Below, one piece after another: positions 26,677-36,419 of a stretch of 64,000 nt of DNA (positions are counted from its first letter, which is position 1; each line of letters starts with the position of its first letter). A program made the translations under genes and the position numbers. This DNA comes from Helicobacter pylori (GTDB taxonomy: Bacteria > Campylobacterota > Campylobacteria > Campylobacterales > Helicobacteraceae), in NCBI RefSeq assembly GCF_001653455.1, contig NZ_CP011486.1:992001-1056000 (forward strand). Reading direction: 5' to 3'. The notes beneath the pieces are model-generated. The model was not told the DNA's origin. It made no database searches and was given only the letters and a program-made list of their open reading frames with translations.

Positions 26677-27177
26677 TTATTTCAACACTTTTAAAAGCGC
26701 TTCATAATTGGGCTCTTCTAAAATGTTTTGAACGATTTCTTTATAGATGAGTACCCCTTGAGCGTCCAAAACAAACACGGATCGAGCGAGTAAGCCTTGC
26801 AAAGAGCCTTTGCCCAACAGCACGCCGTAATTTTCCCCAAAAGCCTTATACCTAAAATCGCTTAAAATTCTTAGATCCTTAATGCCTTCAGTGCCGCAAA
26901 TTTGTCCTTGAGAAAAAGGCAAGTCCATAGAAATAACGCTAAAACTCACAGAAGGCAGTTTGCCGGCTTGTTCGTTGAAATGTTTGGCTTGGAGCAAGCA
27001 AACCGATCCGGTTAAACTAGGGAGCGCGCTAATGACTTGAAAACGCACGCCTTGTTTTAATAAATTGACTTCTTGCAAATCGCCATTCACTAATTTCACA
27101 TCAGGAGCTTTATCGCCCACTTTTAGGGTTTTCCCTTCTAATTGGTATGTTTCTTCTTTAAAAGTAACTTTTTGCAT
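26677..27177 (-). CDS. tpx: Thiol peroxidase (Tpx)
   Basis: A 166-residue peroxiredoxin that reduces hydroperoxides using thioredoxin. The peroxidatic Cys is in LTGSVCLLQAKHF near 60 and the resolving Cys in GQICGTEGI near 94, as in atypical 2-Cys Tpx. The usual TPVC context is GSVC here. The start MQKVTFKEE is chosen because AAGGATT precedes it; an in-frame ATG six codons upstream lies before that site. It is divergent from sodB across 224 nt, a spacing that places two oxidative-stress genes back to back. Confidence 0.94.
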   Translation of the reverse strand: MQKVTFKEETYQLEGKTLKVGDKAPDVKLVNGDLQEVNLLKQGVRFQVISALPSLTGSVCLLQAKHFNEQAGKLPSVSFSVISMDLPFSQGQICGTEGIKDLRILSDFRYKAFGENYGVLLGKGSLQGLLARSVFVLDAQGVLIYKEIVQNILEEPNYEALLKVLK

Positions 27178-27368
27178 TGTTAAATCCTTTCTCATTGAAT
27201 TGCTATATTGCGTTAGAATAATAGTCTATTAAGATTAACTATTAAAAAATTTAAGAAAGATTTGTTAAAAAAATCGTTTTAATTTTTTAAAAACCCCATA
27301 AAATCCACAAAATTTGCATAACGATCCATTTTTAAGAAAAGATTTACCAAAAAGTATTAAAAAATGAT

Positions 27369-27374
27369 TACAAT
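27369..27374 (+). promoter_or_regulatory. Putative -10 box of sodB; iron-free Fur region expected here
   Basis: TACAAT lies 28 nt before the sodB ATG, with a strong AAGGAG site in the leader. In H. pylori, sodB is a known target of repression by iron-free Fur at its promoter. The operator itself has no consensus that I can point to in the sequence. Confidence 0.5.
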
Positions 27375-27401
27375 ACGGCTATCTAATCACAAGGAGAAAA
27401 C

Positions 27402-28043
27402 ATGTTTACATTACGAGAATTACCTTTTGCTAAAGACAGCATGGGAGATTTTTTAAGCCCTGTAGCGTTTGATTTCCACTATGGAAAACACCACCAAACT
27501 TATGTGAATAATTTGAATAATTTAATCAAAGGCACGGAGTTTGAAGAAAGTTGCCTATACACCATTTTGACGAAGTCTAGCGGAGGCGTGTTCAATAACG
27601 CCGCTCAAATCTATAACCACGATTTTTATTGGGATTGCTTAAGCCCTAAAGCGACTGCATTGAGCGATGAATTGAAAGGGGCTTTAGAAAAAGATTTTGG
27701 CTCACTAGAGAAATTTAAAGAAGAATTTATTAAGAGCGCGACCACTTTGTTTGGCTCTGGTTGGAATTGGGCGGCGTATAATTCAGACACTCAAAAAATT
27801 GAAATCATTCAAACGAGCAACGCTCAAACCCCAGTAACGGATAAAAAAGTGCCGCTTTTAGTGGTGGATGTGTGGGAGCATGCTTATTATATTGACCATA
27901 AAAACGCGCGCCCTGTGTATTTGGAAAAATTCTATGGGCATATTAATTGGCATTTTGTCTCTCAATGCTATGAATGGGCGAAAAAAGAAGGCTTAGGCTC
28001 AGTGGATTACTACATCAATGAATTGGTGCATAAAAAGGCTTAA
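27402..28043 (+). CDS. sodB: Iron superoxide dismutase
   Basis: A 213-residue SOD converting superoxide to peroxide and oxygen. Metal ligands: His in [14 protein letters not shown] (near 26), His in IYNHDFYWD (near 74), and Asp and His in [15 protein letters not shown] (near 158 and 162). The tail [17 protein letters not shown] is an extension known from H. pylori SodB. A strong hairpin terminator follows at 28060. Confidence 0.97.
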   Translation: MFTLRELPFAKDSMGDFLSPVAFDFHYGKHHQTYVNNLNNLIKGTEFEESCLYTILTKSSGGVFNNAAQIYNHDFYWDCLSPKATALSDELKGALEKDFGSLEKFKEEFIKSATTLFGSGWNWAAYNSDTQKIEIIQTSNAQTPVTDKKVPLLVVDVWEHAYYIDHKNARPVYLEKFYGHINWHFVSQCYEWAKKEGLGSVDYYINELVHKKA

Positions 28044-28059
28044 GCGTTATTTTAATAGG

Positions 28060-28090
28060 GTGGTTTAAAGCTTTTAAACCACGCTTTTTG
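28060..28090 (+). terminator. Intrinsic terminator after sodB, abutting the cmoA start
   Basis: A perfect 10-bp stem, GTGGTTTAAA pairing with TTTAAACCAC around a 3-nt loop, then GCTTTTTG. It ends only 3 nt before the cmoA ATG at 28094, so any read-through mRNA carries this hairpin over the cmoA ribosome-binding region. Confidence 0.75.
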
Positions 28091-28093
28091 TTG

Positions 28094-28813
28094 ATGAAAG
28101 ACACTCTTTTTAACAAAGCCTTAAACAAACGCTTTTGTTTTGATGAAAAAGTCGCTCATGTTTTTGATGACATGCTAAAGCGTTCTATCCCTTATTACCA
28201 TGAAATGTTAAATTTAGGGGCGTATTTTATCGCTCAAAATTTGAAAGAAAGCATCAATCCTAAACCCTTGATCTATGATTTGGGTTGTTCTACCGGAAAC
28301 TTTTTTATCGCACTCAACCAACAAATCCAACAAGATATTGAGCTTGTAGGGATTGACAATTCCATGCCCATGCTCAAAAAAGCGCAAGAAAAATTAAAAG
28401 ATTTTAAAAATACCCGTTTTGAATGCATGGATTTTTTAGAGGTTGACTTTAAAGAAGCGAATGCGTTTTCATTGCTTTTTGTGTTGCAATTTGTCCGCCC
28501 TATGCAAAGAGAAGTGCTGCTCAAAAAGATTTATAATAGCCTTGCGTTGAATGGGGTTTTATTGGTGGGCGAAAAGATCATGAGTGAAGACAGGATATTA
28601 GACAAGCAAATGATAGAGCTATACTACCTTTATAAACAAAATCAAGGTTATAGCCACAATGAAATCGCTTTCAAAAGAGAAGCGTTAGAAAATGTGCTTG
28701 TGCCTTATAGCTTGAAAGAAAATATCGCTCTTTTAGAAAGCGTGGGGTTTAAGCATGTGGAAGCGCTGTTTAAATGGGTGAATTTCACGCTGTTAGTCGC
28801 TAGGAAAACCTGA
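28094..28813 (+). CDS. cmoA: Carboxy-S-adenosyl-L-methionine synthase (CmoA)
   Basis: A 239-residue SAM-dependent enzyme that makes carboxy-SAM for the cmo5U34 wobble modification of tRNA. A Rossmann motif is at [16 protein letters not shown] near 60, a second acidic position at [10 protein letters not shown] near 88, and the family-typical [13 protein letters not shown] near 177. The ATG at 28094 is preferred to an upstream TTG, but no good ribosome site is visible because the sodB terminator occupies that space. A CmoB partner is not in the window. It is convergent with priA. Confidence 0.88.
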   Translation: MKDTLFNKALNKRFCFDEKVAHVFDDMLKRSIPYYHEMLNLGAYFIAQNLKESINPKPLIYDLGCSTGNFFIALNQQIQQDIELVGIDNSMPMLKKAQEKLKDFKNTRFECMDFLEVDFKEANAFSLLFVLQFVRPMQREVLLKKIYNSLALNGVLLVGEKIMSEDRILDKQMIELYYLYKQNQGYSHNEIAFKREALENVLVPYSLKENIALLESVGFKHVEALFKWVNFTLLVARKT

Positions 28814-28815
28814 TT

Positions 28816-28855
28816 ATTTTTTAAAAATATAGAAAAACTGAAATTTTTAAAAAAT
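28816..28855. terminator. All-A/T inverted repeat between convergent cmoA and priA
   Basis: ATTTTTTAAAAAT (28816-28828) and ATTTTTAAAAAAT (28843-28855) are perfect 13-bp reverse complements around a 14-nt loop. It overlaps the priA stop. It may end transcription from both sides, though the stem has no G-C pairs. Confidence 0.4.
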
Positions 28856-30706
28856 ATCCACAGGATCCATATTCACGCTGCAAGGGATATTTTGGGCGGC
28901 TTTTAAAAACGCATGCACGCTTTTGACTAGGCTTAAAGGGTTTTTAGAACGCAATAAAATAAGGTAGCGATAAGAGGAAGCGATTTTTTCAATGGGGGCT
29001 TTAAAGCTAGAGAGCGTTACGCCCTTTTCCAAGCACAAAGAAAGGATTTGAGCGGCTTTTAGGCTTAATTGTTGGGCTTTTTCTTCGTTTTTATGCTTAA
29101 ATTCCAACAAACACAGCCTTGAAAAAGGCGGGTAGAGTTCGCATCGTTCTTGCAATTCGTATTGTAAAAAATCTTCATAATCTTCTAAAAAATTTTTTAA
29201 TAGATCTGTTTCGGTGCTTTGAATGAACACTTGGCCAGAAATTTGTCTTGCACTCCTTCCGGCGATTTGATGCAATAACGATACGCCTTCTTCTAAAGCC
29301 CTATAACTATTGGATTTAATGATATTGTCTATGCCTAAAACAACCGCCAAACTCACTTTAGCGTAATCATGCCCTTTGCTTATCATTTGCGTGCCGATTA
29401 AAATATTAGTTTTTTGGGCGTTGAAATCATTCAAAATACTATGGAGTTTTTTTGGCGTGCTGGTGTGATCTTTGTCTAAAATCGCTATTTTAGCCCCCTT
29501 TAAAAGGCTTTCTAATTCCTTTAACACTTGCATAGTGCCTATCCTTTTACCCACTAAGACTTCGCTTTGACACGCGCTGCAAATTTTAGGGATAGGGCTT
29601 GAATAATGGCAATAATGGCACATGAGTTTGTTGGTTTTTAAGTGCAAACTCATATTCACGCTACAAAAGGGGCATTGAACGCTTTTGTAACAATTTTGAC
29701 ACAACAAGGTTTTGAAATTAGCCCTTGTAGGCACAAAAATAATGGCTTGCTCGTTTTTGTCTATAACTTGTTTTAGCGCTTCTAGGAGTTTGGGCGTGAT
29801 AAAATTTGGAGTTTTTTCAAAAATAATGTTTTTTTGCGTGGGGGTGTAGCGCCCCTTTAGGCGCACTAAAGCCTTATTTTTAAAGCGCTTGTAACTACTC
29901 AAGCTTGGCGTAGCAGAGCCTAAAACCACTTGAATAGAGAATTTATGGGATAAATACAAGCATAAATCCCTAGCGTTATACATGGGGCTTTGCTGGGATT
30001 TATAAGAAAAGTCATGCTCTTCATCTACAATAACTAAGCCCAGCTCTTTAAGGGGCAAGAATAACGCGCTTCGTGTGCCTACCACTAGCCTTATTTCTTG
30101 TGAATAAAGCTTTTCTAAAAATTGTTTTTTTTGATTTTGAGAGAGTTTGCTATGCCATAAGCCTAGATTTTCTTTAAAGACTTTTTTAAGGCGTTGTTGC
30201 ATTTGAGGGGTGAGGGCGATTTCTGGCACCAATAATAAAGCGCTTTTTTTTTGCTCTAACATTTGAGCGATTAAATGCATATAAATTTCGGTTTTACCGC
30301 TACCCGTATCGCCAAAGAGCAAGCTTATTGAATGTTTTTGCAATGCGTTTAAGGCGTTGGTTTGCGTTTGGCTTAACGCGCTAAGATCGGACTTGATTTT
30401 TTCTAATTTTGCAATATCGCATTTTTTAAAGGGGGTAAAAAGGCTTAAAACTAAAGAGGGACTAGCCGAGTAATATTGAGCGATAAATTCAGCAAGCTCT
30501 ATTTGAAAGGGGAGTAAAAAATAAGGGGTTTTTTCCAGTTCTAGGCATTCAAAAGAGGGTTTTGAAACTTCTTCAAGAACGACGCCTAAAAGCGTTTTAT
30601 TCCTTAAATTAATATTGACTAACGCTCCTTTTGGGTGTTGTTCGTTAGAAAAATAGGTTAAAGGGGGGGTTTTATTTTTTAAGGGAGCGATTAAGTAGTA
30701 GAACAT
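28847..30706 (-). CDS. priA: Primosomal replication restart helicase PriA
   Basis: A superfamily 2 helicase that reloads the replisome at stalled forks. Walker A is [14 protein letters not shown] near 132 and the DEAH-type box is [11 protein letters not shown] near 227. The zinc region carries paired CxxC motifs ([28 protein letters not shown]; about 335-385). Motif V/VI is represented by [14 protein letters not shown] and QIAGRSARQ. At 619 residues it is shorter than E. coli PriA (732), mainly in the N-terminal DNA-binding domain. Its start overlaps the upstream small gene by 16 nt. Confidence 0.95.
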   Translation of the reverse strand: MFYYLIAPLKNKTPPLTYFSNEQHPKGALVNINLRNKTLLGVVLEEVSKPSFECLELEKTPYFLLPFQIELAEFIAQYYSASPSLVLSLFTPFKKCDIAKLEKIKSDLSALSQTQTNALNALQKHSISLLFGDTGSGKTEIYMHLIAQMLEQKKSALLLVPEIALTPQMQQRLKKVFKENLGLWHSKLSQNQKKQFLEKLYSQEIRLVVGTRSALFLPLKELGLVIVDEEHDFSYKSQQSPMYNARDLCLYLSHKFSIQVVLGSATPSLSSYKRFKNKALVRLKGRYTPTQKNIIFEKTPNFITPKLLEALKQVIDKNEQAIIFVPTRANFKTLLCQNCYKSVQCPFCSVNMSLHLKTNKLMCHYCHYSSPIPKICSACQSEVLVGKRIGTMQVLKELESLLKGAKIAILDKDHTSTPKKLHSILNDFNAQKTNILIGTQMISKGHDYAKVSLAVVLGIDNIIKSNSYRALEEGVSLLHQIAGRSARQISGQVFIQSTETDLLKNFLEDYEDFLQYELQERCELYPPFSRLCLLEFKHKNEEKAQQLSLKAAQILSLCLEKGVTLSSFKAPIEKIASSYRYLILLRSKNPLSLVKSVHAFLKAAQNIPCSVNMDPVDIF

Positions 30707-30927
30707 GATGAGATTTTTTCTAAAAGCTTTTTGAGTTCATTGTGCAAATACTCGTTCTGGCAACTTTCATGCAAATAATCCTTTAAAAGCTCTAAAGCGT
30801 TTAATTCTTGGTTGTGGAAACGCTCCTTTAGGGTGCGTTTCATCTCATCGCTAAAGGTGTTATTGAGAGAGATTTTATAGCGTTTGCCTAAATAAGTGAT
30901 TTCTAAGCTATCGTTTTCTAAAGACAT
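30691..30927 (-). CDS. Small protein, possibly ZapA-like (HP0386-like)
   Basis: 78 residues. A short beta-type N-terminus ([15 protein letters not shown]) is followed by helices and a coiled C-terminus ([12 protein letters not shown]). This order resembles ZapA, which has a small beta-hairpin head and a long helix and bundles FtsZ. The likeness is by pattern only; I do not recall a named function. The 3' end overlaps the priA start by 16 nt and the next small coiled-coil gene is 12 nt upstream, so the three genes form one unit. Confidence 0.6.
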   Translation of the reverse strand: MSLENDSLEITYLGKRYKISLNNTFSDEMKRTLKERFHNQELNALELLKDYLHESCQNEYLHNELKKLLEKISSCSTT

Positions 30928-30939
30928 GTTTTTAATGGT

Positions 30940-31167
30940 TTATGACAATAAATCAGAGATTTTGTCATAAAGACCTTGAATGCCCTTATCTTTAGCACTC
31001 AATTCATCGTATAAAATAGCGATTTGAATGTCTTTTTCTTCATTTTGCGCATTTAGCGTGGTGTTTGCTTGGCGTAAAGCGTTTAATTCTTCTTCTTGTT
31101 TTTTGATTTTTTCAATCAACTCATCAATTTTAGCGCCCAACTGGTTTAACAAACTTAGAGATTGCAT
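30940..31167 (-). CDS. Small coiled-coil protein (HP0385-like)
   Basis: 75 residues, nearly all one predicted coiled coil (IDELIEKIKKQEEELNALRQ and on). No other domain or membrane segment. In size and shape it is like ZapB-type division factors, but simple coiled coils are easily confused. It is the first gene of the small unit that runs into priA and is divergent from the SPOR-protein gene across about 196 nt. AAGGC precedes the ATG. Confidence 0.65.
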   Translation of the reverse strand: MQSLSLLNQLGAKIDELIEKIKKQEEELNALRQANTTLNAQNEEKDIQIAILYDELSAKDKGIQGLYDKISDLLS

Positions 31168-31363
31168 AATAAGCCTTTCATGGTTTTTAAAAGTTATTAT
31201 ATCAAAGCTATTTGATTATCGCAAAATACCCCTATTTTATTAAGGTAACGACTTTTATCATAAAATAAGGTAACTAAAACCCCATTTTTAAACAATTCTT
31301 ATGGTGGTGTTGGGTATTTTTGATTACCATAACAAAATAGAGAGCCTTACTTGGGAATGATAA

Positions 31364-32116
31364 ATGCAAAAGAATATATTAAAAATGACGCTGTTGTTGG
31401 TTTTTCTCTTTTTAGGAAACGCTGTTGGTTTAGAGGATAAAGAAGCGACTACCCAGCCCAAAAGCCCTCAAAATACGCCTAAAAATTTACCCCCCATCCA
31501 ATTAAAGCTTGATCAAGCCCATGAAGATCTTATTAAAATGTTAGACAACATGGGAAAAAGCACGCAGTATGAGTTCCCTAAAATTAAAGAAATCCTAGAG
31601 CAAAGCGAAGAAGAATGGCTCAAAGTCGCCCATGAAGAATGCATAGCGTTAGTCATGTTAGTAAGCCCAAAAGCTTCTATTGAACATAGCCCCATTTATA
31701 AAAATTGCTATGAAGCTTATGTGAAGCAAAGAATCCATGATTTATATGATTTTTATATAGAGAGCAAAAAGGTGAAAAGAAAGATCAAAAAAGCCCGTAA
31801 GCAAGAGGTTGCTACCAATCAATCCCAATCCGCAAAAAAAGAACCGCCTAAAAATGAGCGTCAAAAAAACTTGACAAAACCGAGCTTAACAGATGCGAGT
31901 ATCCCTAAAGGGTATTACTTGCAAGTGGGGGCTTTTTTGAACGCGCCCAGTAAGGATTTTTTGCAAACGCTCAAAAATTTCCCTTATAAAATAGAGAAAA
32001 AAGACTCCCTCACGCATTATTTTATTGGCCCTTACAAAATCAAAGAAGAAGCCCTAAAACAGCTTGAAAATGCGGCTAAAAGCTTTAAAAATAAGCCTGT
32101 GTTGGTGGAAAAATGA
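31364..32116 (+). CDS. Exported SPOR-domain protein (HP0384-like)
   Basis: 250 residues. A signal peptide (MTLLLVFLFLGNAVG) is followed by a Pro/Thr/Gln-rich stretch, a helical middle with Cys-containing segments (HEECIAL, YKNCYEAY), a basic Lys-rich linker, and a C-terminal SPOR domain from about 185 (GYYLQVGAFLNAPSKDFLQT, then HYFIGPYKIKEEA). SPOR domains bind peptidoglycan lacking stem peptides at the septum. This suggests a cell-wall or division-site role for a protein that I otherwise cannot name. Confidence 0.8.
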   Translation: MQKNILKMTLLLVFLFLGNAVGLEDKEATTQPKSPQNTPKNLPPIQLKLDQAHEDLIKMLDNMGKSTQYEFPKIKEILEQSEEEWLKVAHEECIALVMLVSPKASIEHSPIYKNCYEAYVKQRIHDLYDFYIESKKVKRKIKKARKQEVATNQSQSAKKEPPKNERQKNLTKPSLTDASIPKGYYLQVGAFLNAPSKDFLQTLKNFPYKIEKKDSLTHYFIGPYKIKEEALKQLENAAKSFKNKPVLVEK

Positions 32117-32206
32117 TTGTTTTAATTCCAATTCTTAATAGCTTTTTTTAACGGAGCATTGGCGATAAAAAATAAAACTCAAAAGCATTTTTTAAATAGT
32201 CAAAGA

Positions 32207-32234
32207 GCTTGTTTTAATCAAGCGATCATCTCTT
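32207..32234. repeat. Convergent-spacer hairpin repeat, copy B
   Basis: GCTTG-TTTTAAT-CAAGC followed by GATCATCTCTT, with AAAGA just before. The outer AGAG/CTCT can pair too, giving a bulged hairpin. It lies between the convergent SPOR-protein and orphan-sensor genes. Confidence 0.55.
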
Positions 32235-32245
32235 AAAAAGCGATC

Positions 32246-32776
32246 TTATTGGATTTTCATTTGATAAAGCCATCTGGCTATCAATGCGACAAACAAACTC
32301 GCACCCAAAAACGCATAGCCTATCATTTTATAAAGGGGGATAAAGGTTTTTTGAATTTCTTCTTCTATAATAATGATTTTAGAAACCCCTAAGCGGTTAT
32401 TTGGAGCGTCATCTATGAGGTAAAAACCCTGTTTTTTAAGCACAAAATAGGGGGTTTTGATTAAGGCTTCCTTTTTAAAAGAAATCACAAACGCCCCAAC
32501 ATTGGAAAACTTGACCTTATTGTCTGTATCCAATAAGACAAAGGGGGTGTTTTTGAATCGCTCTTCTAGGATTTTTAAAGGCTCTAAAGAAGAGGTATTA
32601 TTGAGTTCTAAAAGGCTTTTAGCGATAACATCAGCGGTGTATTGCATGCGTATTTGGGTGTTTTCTAAGAGGTTGTTTTTTGCATAAAAGAAAAATGACG
32701 CTAACAAAACCCCCACTAAAAGCAAGGTAGAAAAAAGATAAACCATCAAAAAACGCTTTTTAAAAGCATAGGGCAT
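32246..32776 (-). CDS. Orphan sensor-like membrane protein without kinase domain (HP0383-like)
   Basis: 176 residues laid out like the input half of a histidine kinase. Membrane segment 1 is at about 9-30 (FLMVYLFSTLLLVGVLLASF). A periplasmic region of about 110 residues follows, and membrane segment 2 is at about 150-168 (IGYAFLGASLFVALIARWLY). The protein then stops after LYQMKIQ. No HAMP, phospho-acceptor or ATPase domain follows in any frame before the neighbouring gene. It stands alone, convergent with the SPOR gene. Either a degenerate kinase or a small sensor that acts through a partner. Confidence 0.7.
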   Translation of the reverse strand: MPYAFKKRFLMVYLFSTLLLVGVLLASFFFYAKNNLLENTQIRMQYTADVIAKSLLELNNTSSLEPLKILEERFKNTPFVLLDTDNKVKFSNVGAFVISFKKEALIKTPYFVLKKQGFYLIDDAPNNRLGVSKIIIIEEEIQKTFIPLYKMIGYAFLGASLFVALIARWLYQMKIQ

Positions 32777-32904
32777 GACAAACCTTTTTATAGTGGGTTG
32801 GATAACACGGCTTTTTACTATCCACTTGAATTAAAAACACTCAAAAGTACCCCCTTTTTTTTACCATATTTATTTAATTTTATAGCAAATTTTTGAAAAA
32901 TTGT

Positions 32905-32910
32905 TATAAT
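32905..32910 (+). promoter_or_regulatory. Putative -10 box for the M48 protease gene
   Basis: A clean TATAAT 45 nt before the ATG at 32956, in A/T-rich DNA between divergent genes. The AAAAAGGAG ribosome site just before the start is strong. Confidence 0.55.
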
Positions 32911-32955
32911 TCCTGCACTTTTATTGGTAAATTTAATGAAAAAGGAGTTTAGAAC

Positions 32956-34179
32956 ATGCTTGATGTATGGATAGATATGATAATTTGTATTTTCTACTTG
33001 CTCTTTTTTACGACTCCTTACATTGTGGGCGATATTTTGCAATTGAAATGCATCCGCCAAAAGCTCTGCGAGAGGCCTATTTTACTTTCTCAAAAGGATT
33101 ATGAAGAAGCGGGTCATTATGCGATTAGGAAAATGCAATTATCCATCATTTCTCAAATTTTAGACGGCATCATCTTTGCTGGCTGGGTCTTTTTTGGCTT
33201 GACGCATTTAGAAGATTTAATGCATTATTTGAATCTTCCTGAAACGCTCGGTTACTTGGTGTTTGCGTTGTTGTTTTTAGCGATTCAAAGCGTTTTATCC
33301 TTGCCCATTAATTACTACACCACCATGCATTTGGATAAGGAATTTGGCTTTTCTAAGGTGAGCTTGTCGTTGTTTTTTAAGGATTTTTTCAAAGGCTTTT
33401 TACTCACTTTAGGCGTGGGGTTGTTGTTGATTTACACCCTCATTATGATCATTGAACATGTAGAGCATTGGGAGATCAGCTCGTTTTTTGTCGTGTTTGT
33501 TTTCATGATTTTGGCTAACCTTTTTTACCCTAAAATCGCGCAGCTTTTCAACCAATTCACCCCCTTAAACAATAGGGATTTAGAAAAGCAAATTGAAAGC
33601 ATGATGGATAAAGTGGGTTTTAAATCCGAAGGCATTTTTGTGATGGACGCTAGCAAGAGAGATGGGCGTTTGAATGCGTATTTTGGGGGCTTGGGCAAGA
33701 ATAAACGAGTGGTGTTGTTTGACACTTTGCTTTCTAAAGTTGGGACAGAGGGGCTTTTAGCGATTTTAGGGCATGAGTTGGGGCATTTTAAAAATAACGA
33801 TTTGTTAAAAAGTTTAGGGATTATGGGGGGCTTGCTCGCTTTGGTTTTTGCTCTGATCGCTCATTTGCCGCCATTGGTTTTTGAAGGCTTTAATGTCTCG
33901 CAAACGCCAGCGAGTTTGATTGCGATTTTACTCTTGTTTTTGCCGGTATTTTCCTTTTACGCCATGCCTTTGATCGGGTTTTTTAGCCGCAAAAATGAAT
34001 ACAACGCCGACAAATTTGGGGCGAGCTTAAGCTCTAAAGAGACTCTAGCTAAAGCTTTAGTGTCCATTGTCAATGAAAATAAGGCTTTCCCCTATTCGCA
34101 CCCCTTTTATGTTTTCTTGCATTTCACGCACCCACCGCTTTTAGAACGCTTGAAAGCTTTGGATTACGAAATTGAATGA
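32956..34179 (+). CDS. M48-family membrane zinc protease (Ste24/HtpX-like)
   Basis: 407 residues with several membrane segments (about 5-25, 70-95, 105-125, 155-175, 180-200, 290-345). The zinc site is GHELGHFKN near 273, with a third ligand Glu in KNEYNADKFGA near 350. The N-terminal layout fits the M48A, Ste24-type group more than short HtpX. Such proteases usually clear damaged membrane proteins; prenyl-CAAX processing is not expected in a bacterium. It overlaps prmC by 4 nt (ATGA). Confidence 0.85.
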   Translation: MLDVWIDMIICIFYLLFFTTPYIVGDILQLKCIRQKLCERPILLSQKDYEEAGHYAIRKMQLSIISQILDGIIFAGWVFFGLTHLEDLMHYLNLPETLGYLVFALLFLAIQSVLSLPINYYTTMHLDKEFGFSKVSLSLFFKDFFKGFLLTLGVGLLLIYTLIMIIEHVEHWEISSFFVVFVFMILANLFYPKIAQLFNQFTPLNNRDLEKQIESMMDKVGFKSEGIFVMDASKRDGRLNAYFGGLGKNKRVVLFDTLLSKVGTEGLLAILGHELGHFKNNDLLKSLGIMGGLLALVFALIAHLPPLVFEGFNVSQTPASLIAILLLFLPVFSFYAMPLIGFFSRKNEYNADKFGASLSSKETLAKALVSIVNENKAFPYSHPFYVFLHFTHPPLLERLKALDYEIE

Positions 34180-35012
34180 CCCTTTCACAAGCCCTAAACA
34201 AAGCCAAAAAAGAATTATCCCAAAAAGGTTTTAGGGGGGGGTTAGAGTCTGAAATTTTACTGGGCTTTGTTTTGCAAAAAGAAAGGGTTTTTTTGCACAC
34301 GCATGCCTATTTGGAATTAAGCCACAAAGAAGAAATGCGCTTTTTTGAATTGGTGGAAAAGTGCTTGAACGACTACCCCATAGAGTATTTATTAGAAAGC
34401 TGTGATTTTTATGGGCGTTCTTTTTTTGTGAATGAGCATGTTTTAATCCCACGGCCTGAAACGGAGATTTTAGTCCAAAAAGCGTTGGATATTATCGCTC
34501 AATACCATTTAAAAGAGGTGGGCGAAATCGGCATAGGGAGCGCTTGTGTTTCGGTGAGTTTGGCTTTAGAAAACCCTAATCTCTCTATTCATGCGAGCGA
34601 TATTTCACCCAACGCTTTAGAAGTGGCGTCAAAAAATATTGAACGCTTTGATTTAAAGGAGCGTATTTTTTTAAAACAAACGCATCTTTGGGATCACATG
34701 CCAACAACACCCATGCTTGTTTCTAACCCGCCCTATATCGCTAAAAATTATCCTTTGGATAAATCCGTTTTAAAAGAACCGCACAAAGCCCTTTTTGGGG
34801 GGGTTAAAGGCGATGAAATCTTAAAAGAAATCATTTTTTTAGCCGCTGGATTAAAAATCCCTTTTTTGGTTTGTGAAATGGGGCATGATCAGTTGGAAAG
34901 CTTGAAAGAATGCTTGGAATTTTGCGGTTATGATGCAGAGTTTTACAAGGATTTGAGCGACTTTGATAGAGGGTTTGTGGGCATTTTAAAAAGTTTTTTA
35001 AGATCAAATTAA
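34176..35012 (+). CDS. prmC: Release-factor glutamine N5-methyltransferase
   Basis: 278 residues. It methylates the GGQ glutamine of RF1/RF2. The catalytic motif is SNPPYIAKNYPL near 187. The SAM site at EIGIGSACVSVSLALE near 117 is a variant of the common DLGTGSG (EIGIGSA). The start overlaps the protease gene. An 8-G run at 34234-34241 encodes Arg-Gly-Gly near residue 21 and is long enough to slip; the frame is open in this sequence. Confidence 0.92.
   Translation: MTLSQALNKAKKELSQKGFRGGLESEILLGFVLQKERVFLHTHAYLELSHKEEMRFFELVEKCLNDYPIEYLLESCDFYGRSFFVNEHVLIPRPETEILVQKALDIIAQYHLKEVGEIGIGSACVSVSLALENPNLSIHASDISPNALEVASKNIERFDLKERIFLKQTHLWDHMPTTPMLVSNPPYIAKNYPLDKSVLKEPHKALFGGVKGDEILKEIIFLAAGLKIPFLVCEMGHDQLESLKECLEFCGYDAEFYKDLSDFDRGFVGILKSFLRSN
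34234..34241 (+). repeat. 8-G mononucleotide run inside prmC
   Basis: A run of eight G within the first 25 codons of prmC. Slippage by one would truncate the protein almost completely. Seven-G runs occur in several other genes here, so this is only slightly above local background. Confidence 0.6.
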
Positions 35013-35034
35013 AACTTAATTACCCTTTTAGTGT

Positions 35035-35040
35035 TACAAT
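35035..35040 (+). promoter_or_regulatory. Putative -10 box for gdhA
   Basis: TACAAT 33 nt before the gdhA ATG at 35073, in the 60-nt spacer after prmC. Confidence 0.45.
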
Positions 35041-35060
35041 AAAAACACTAAAAACAATAA

Positions 35061-36419
<1,359 letters not shown>

